Assembly (NCBI RefSeq): GCF_017744445.1
Contig: NZ_JAGIBH010000002.1
Location: forward strand, 248,001 to 312,000
Source: Caulobacter sp.
GTDB taxonomy: Bacteria; Pseudomonadota; Alphaproteobacteria; Caulobacterales; Caulobacteraceae
Reading direction: 5' to 3'
DNA length: 64,000 nucleotides
This document shows positions 63,387-64,000 of the stretch, in pieces. A model generated the notes under the pieces. That model did not search any database. It had not been told where the DNA came from and was given only the letters and a program-made list of their open reading frames with translations. Both the position numbers and the translations under genes were made by a program. The stretch's first letter is position 1. Every line of letters begins with the position of its first letter.

Positions 63387-64000
63387 ATGTTCCAGATCAT
63401 CGGCATCGTCCTGCTCTTCGGCATGGTGTTCGGCAGCTACCTGATGGGTGGCGGCAAGCTGGACGTCATCATCGAGGCGGCGCCTCACGAACTGATGGCC
63501 ATCCTGGGCGCGGCCGTGGCCGCGTTCCTGATCTCGAACTCGATGGTCGTGATCAAGGGCACGGCCGGCGGCTTCGGCAAGATCTTCAAGGGCCCCAAGT
63601 GGAAGCCGGCCGACTATCGCGACCTCTTGTCCCTGCTGTTCCTGCTGACCAAGACGATGAAGTCCAAGGGCGTCATCGCCCTGGAAAGCCACATCGAAAA
63701 GCCGCACGAGAGCACGATCTTCGCGCGCTATCCCAAGGTCACTCACGACCACTTCGCCGTCGACTTCATCTGCGACACCCTGCGGATGATGACCATGAAC
63801 CTGGAGGATCCCCACCAGGTCGAGGACGCGATGGAAAAGCAGCTCGAGAAGCACCACCACGAGGCGCTGGAGCCCGCCCACGCCCTGCAGGCCATGGCCG
63901 ACGCCCTTCCGGCGCTGGGCATCGTCGCCGCCGTGCTGGGCGTCATCAAGACCATGGGCTCGATCACCGAACCGCCGGCCGTCCTGGGCGGCATGATCGG
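63387..64000 (+). CDS. motA: Flagellar motor stator protein MotA, 3' end cut by window
   Basis: The first 204 residues are visible and the frame is open at the window edge. MFQIIGIVLLFGMVFGSYLMGGGKLDVII (in parts), then GTAGGFGKIFKGPKWKPADYRDLL, the cytoplasmic loop with charged residues that touch FliG, and PALGIVAAVLGVIKTMGSI for helix 3. With MotB it forms the proton-driven stator. TTAATCAT, close to the CtrA half-site TTAACCAT, lies at 63335-63342. Confidence 0.95.
   Translation, partial: MFQIIGIVLLFGMVFGSYLMGGGKLDVIIEAAPHELMAILGAAVAAFLISNSMVVIKGTAGGFGKIFKGPKWKPADYRDLLSLLFLLTKTMKSKGVIALESHIEKPHESTIFARYPKVTHDHFAVDFICDTLRMMTMNLEDPHQVEDAMEKQLEKHHHEALEPAHALQAMADALPALGIVAAVLGVIKTMGSITEPPAVLGGMI

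Overview
The window is a GC-rich alphaproteobacterial chromosome segment that most resembles Caulobacter. The evidence is a flagellin pair with the FljK/M/N/O type sequence, a TonB-receptor-centred sugar locus, an oxygen-response cluster of fixK, fixT-like and fixLJ genes next to cydDC and cydABX, the block rpmH-rnpA-yidC-engB, and motA at the right edge. As I remember the C. crescentus map, these landmarks lie in the same neighbourhood there; this was not checked by alignment. I see no CRISPR array, insertion sequence, prophage, rRNA or tRNA.

Region 1 (1-25.2 kb) is dominated by plant-polysaccharide use. It holds a truncated GH97 and a GH29 enzyme, then (after two minus-strand flagellin genes and a wrbA/LysR pair) a minus-strand run of TonB-dependent receptor, flavin-dependent tryptophan-halogenase-like protein, GH35 beta-galactosidase and GH31 alpha-xylosidase with a PA14 insert. 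Diverging from it is a plus-strand galactonate operon (IlvD/Edd dehydratase, DgoK, DgoA, sodium/sugar symporter), followed by a GntR regulator, a secreted GH5 glucanase and an aldo/keto reductase. The activities suit removal of fucose, galactose and xylose from a xyloglucan-like polymer, with galactose going through the DeLey-Doudoroff route. Related LacI/XylR-type palindromes lie upstream of the receptor, GH35 and GH5 genes.

Region 2 (25.3-45.7 kb) is mixed. It contains an HTH protein with a C-terminal membrane helix whose linker appears to overlap a second gene in another frame, a thiolase, an RND efflux pair, an SGNH esterase, a sorbosone-dehydrogenase-like lipoprotein, a divergent TetR/TetA-like pair with tetO-like operators, a carotenoid-cleavage-type dioxygenase, two FAD monooxygenases, a TetR regulator, an HSL-type esterase and a zinc-free quinone reductase. 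Six copies of a roughly 130-bp inverted-repeat element are confined to 32.8-45.8 kb.

Region 3 (45.8-64 kb) is conserved core: rpmH, rnpA, yidC, engB, a DUF3850 protein, a CheW, the cytochrome bd oxidase genes cydABX with their assembly transporter cydDC, a haem-PAS FixL, FixJ, a single-domain receiver (FixT candidate), a FixK-type regulator, an MFS transporter and the start of motA. FNR/FixK-type boxes lie between cydA and cydD, upstream of the fixT candidate, and between fixL and a 33-residue membrane peptide, so the low-oxygen regulon can largely be read from this sequence.

The most unusual signals are: the nested gene in the HTH-membrane protein; two tandem hairpins in both flagellin leaders with compensatory base changes; four GANTC (CcrM) sites at exact 11-bp spacing upstream of one flagellin; the shared operator family in the sugar locus; a FixK box placed so that fixT would be leaderless; and a terminator-like hairpin that contains the ribosome binding site of rnpA.
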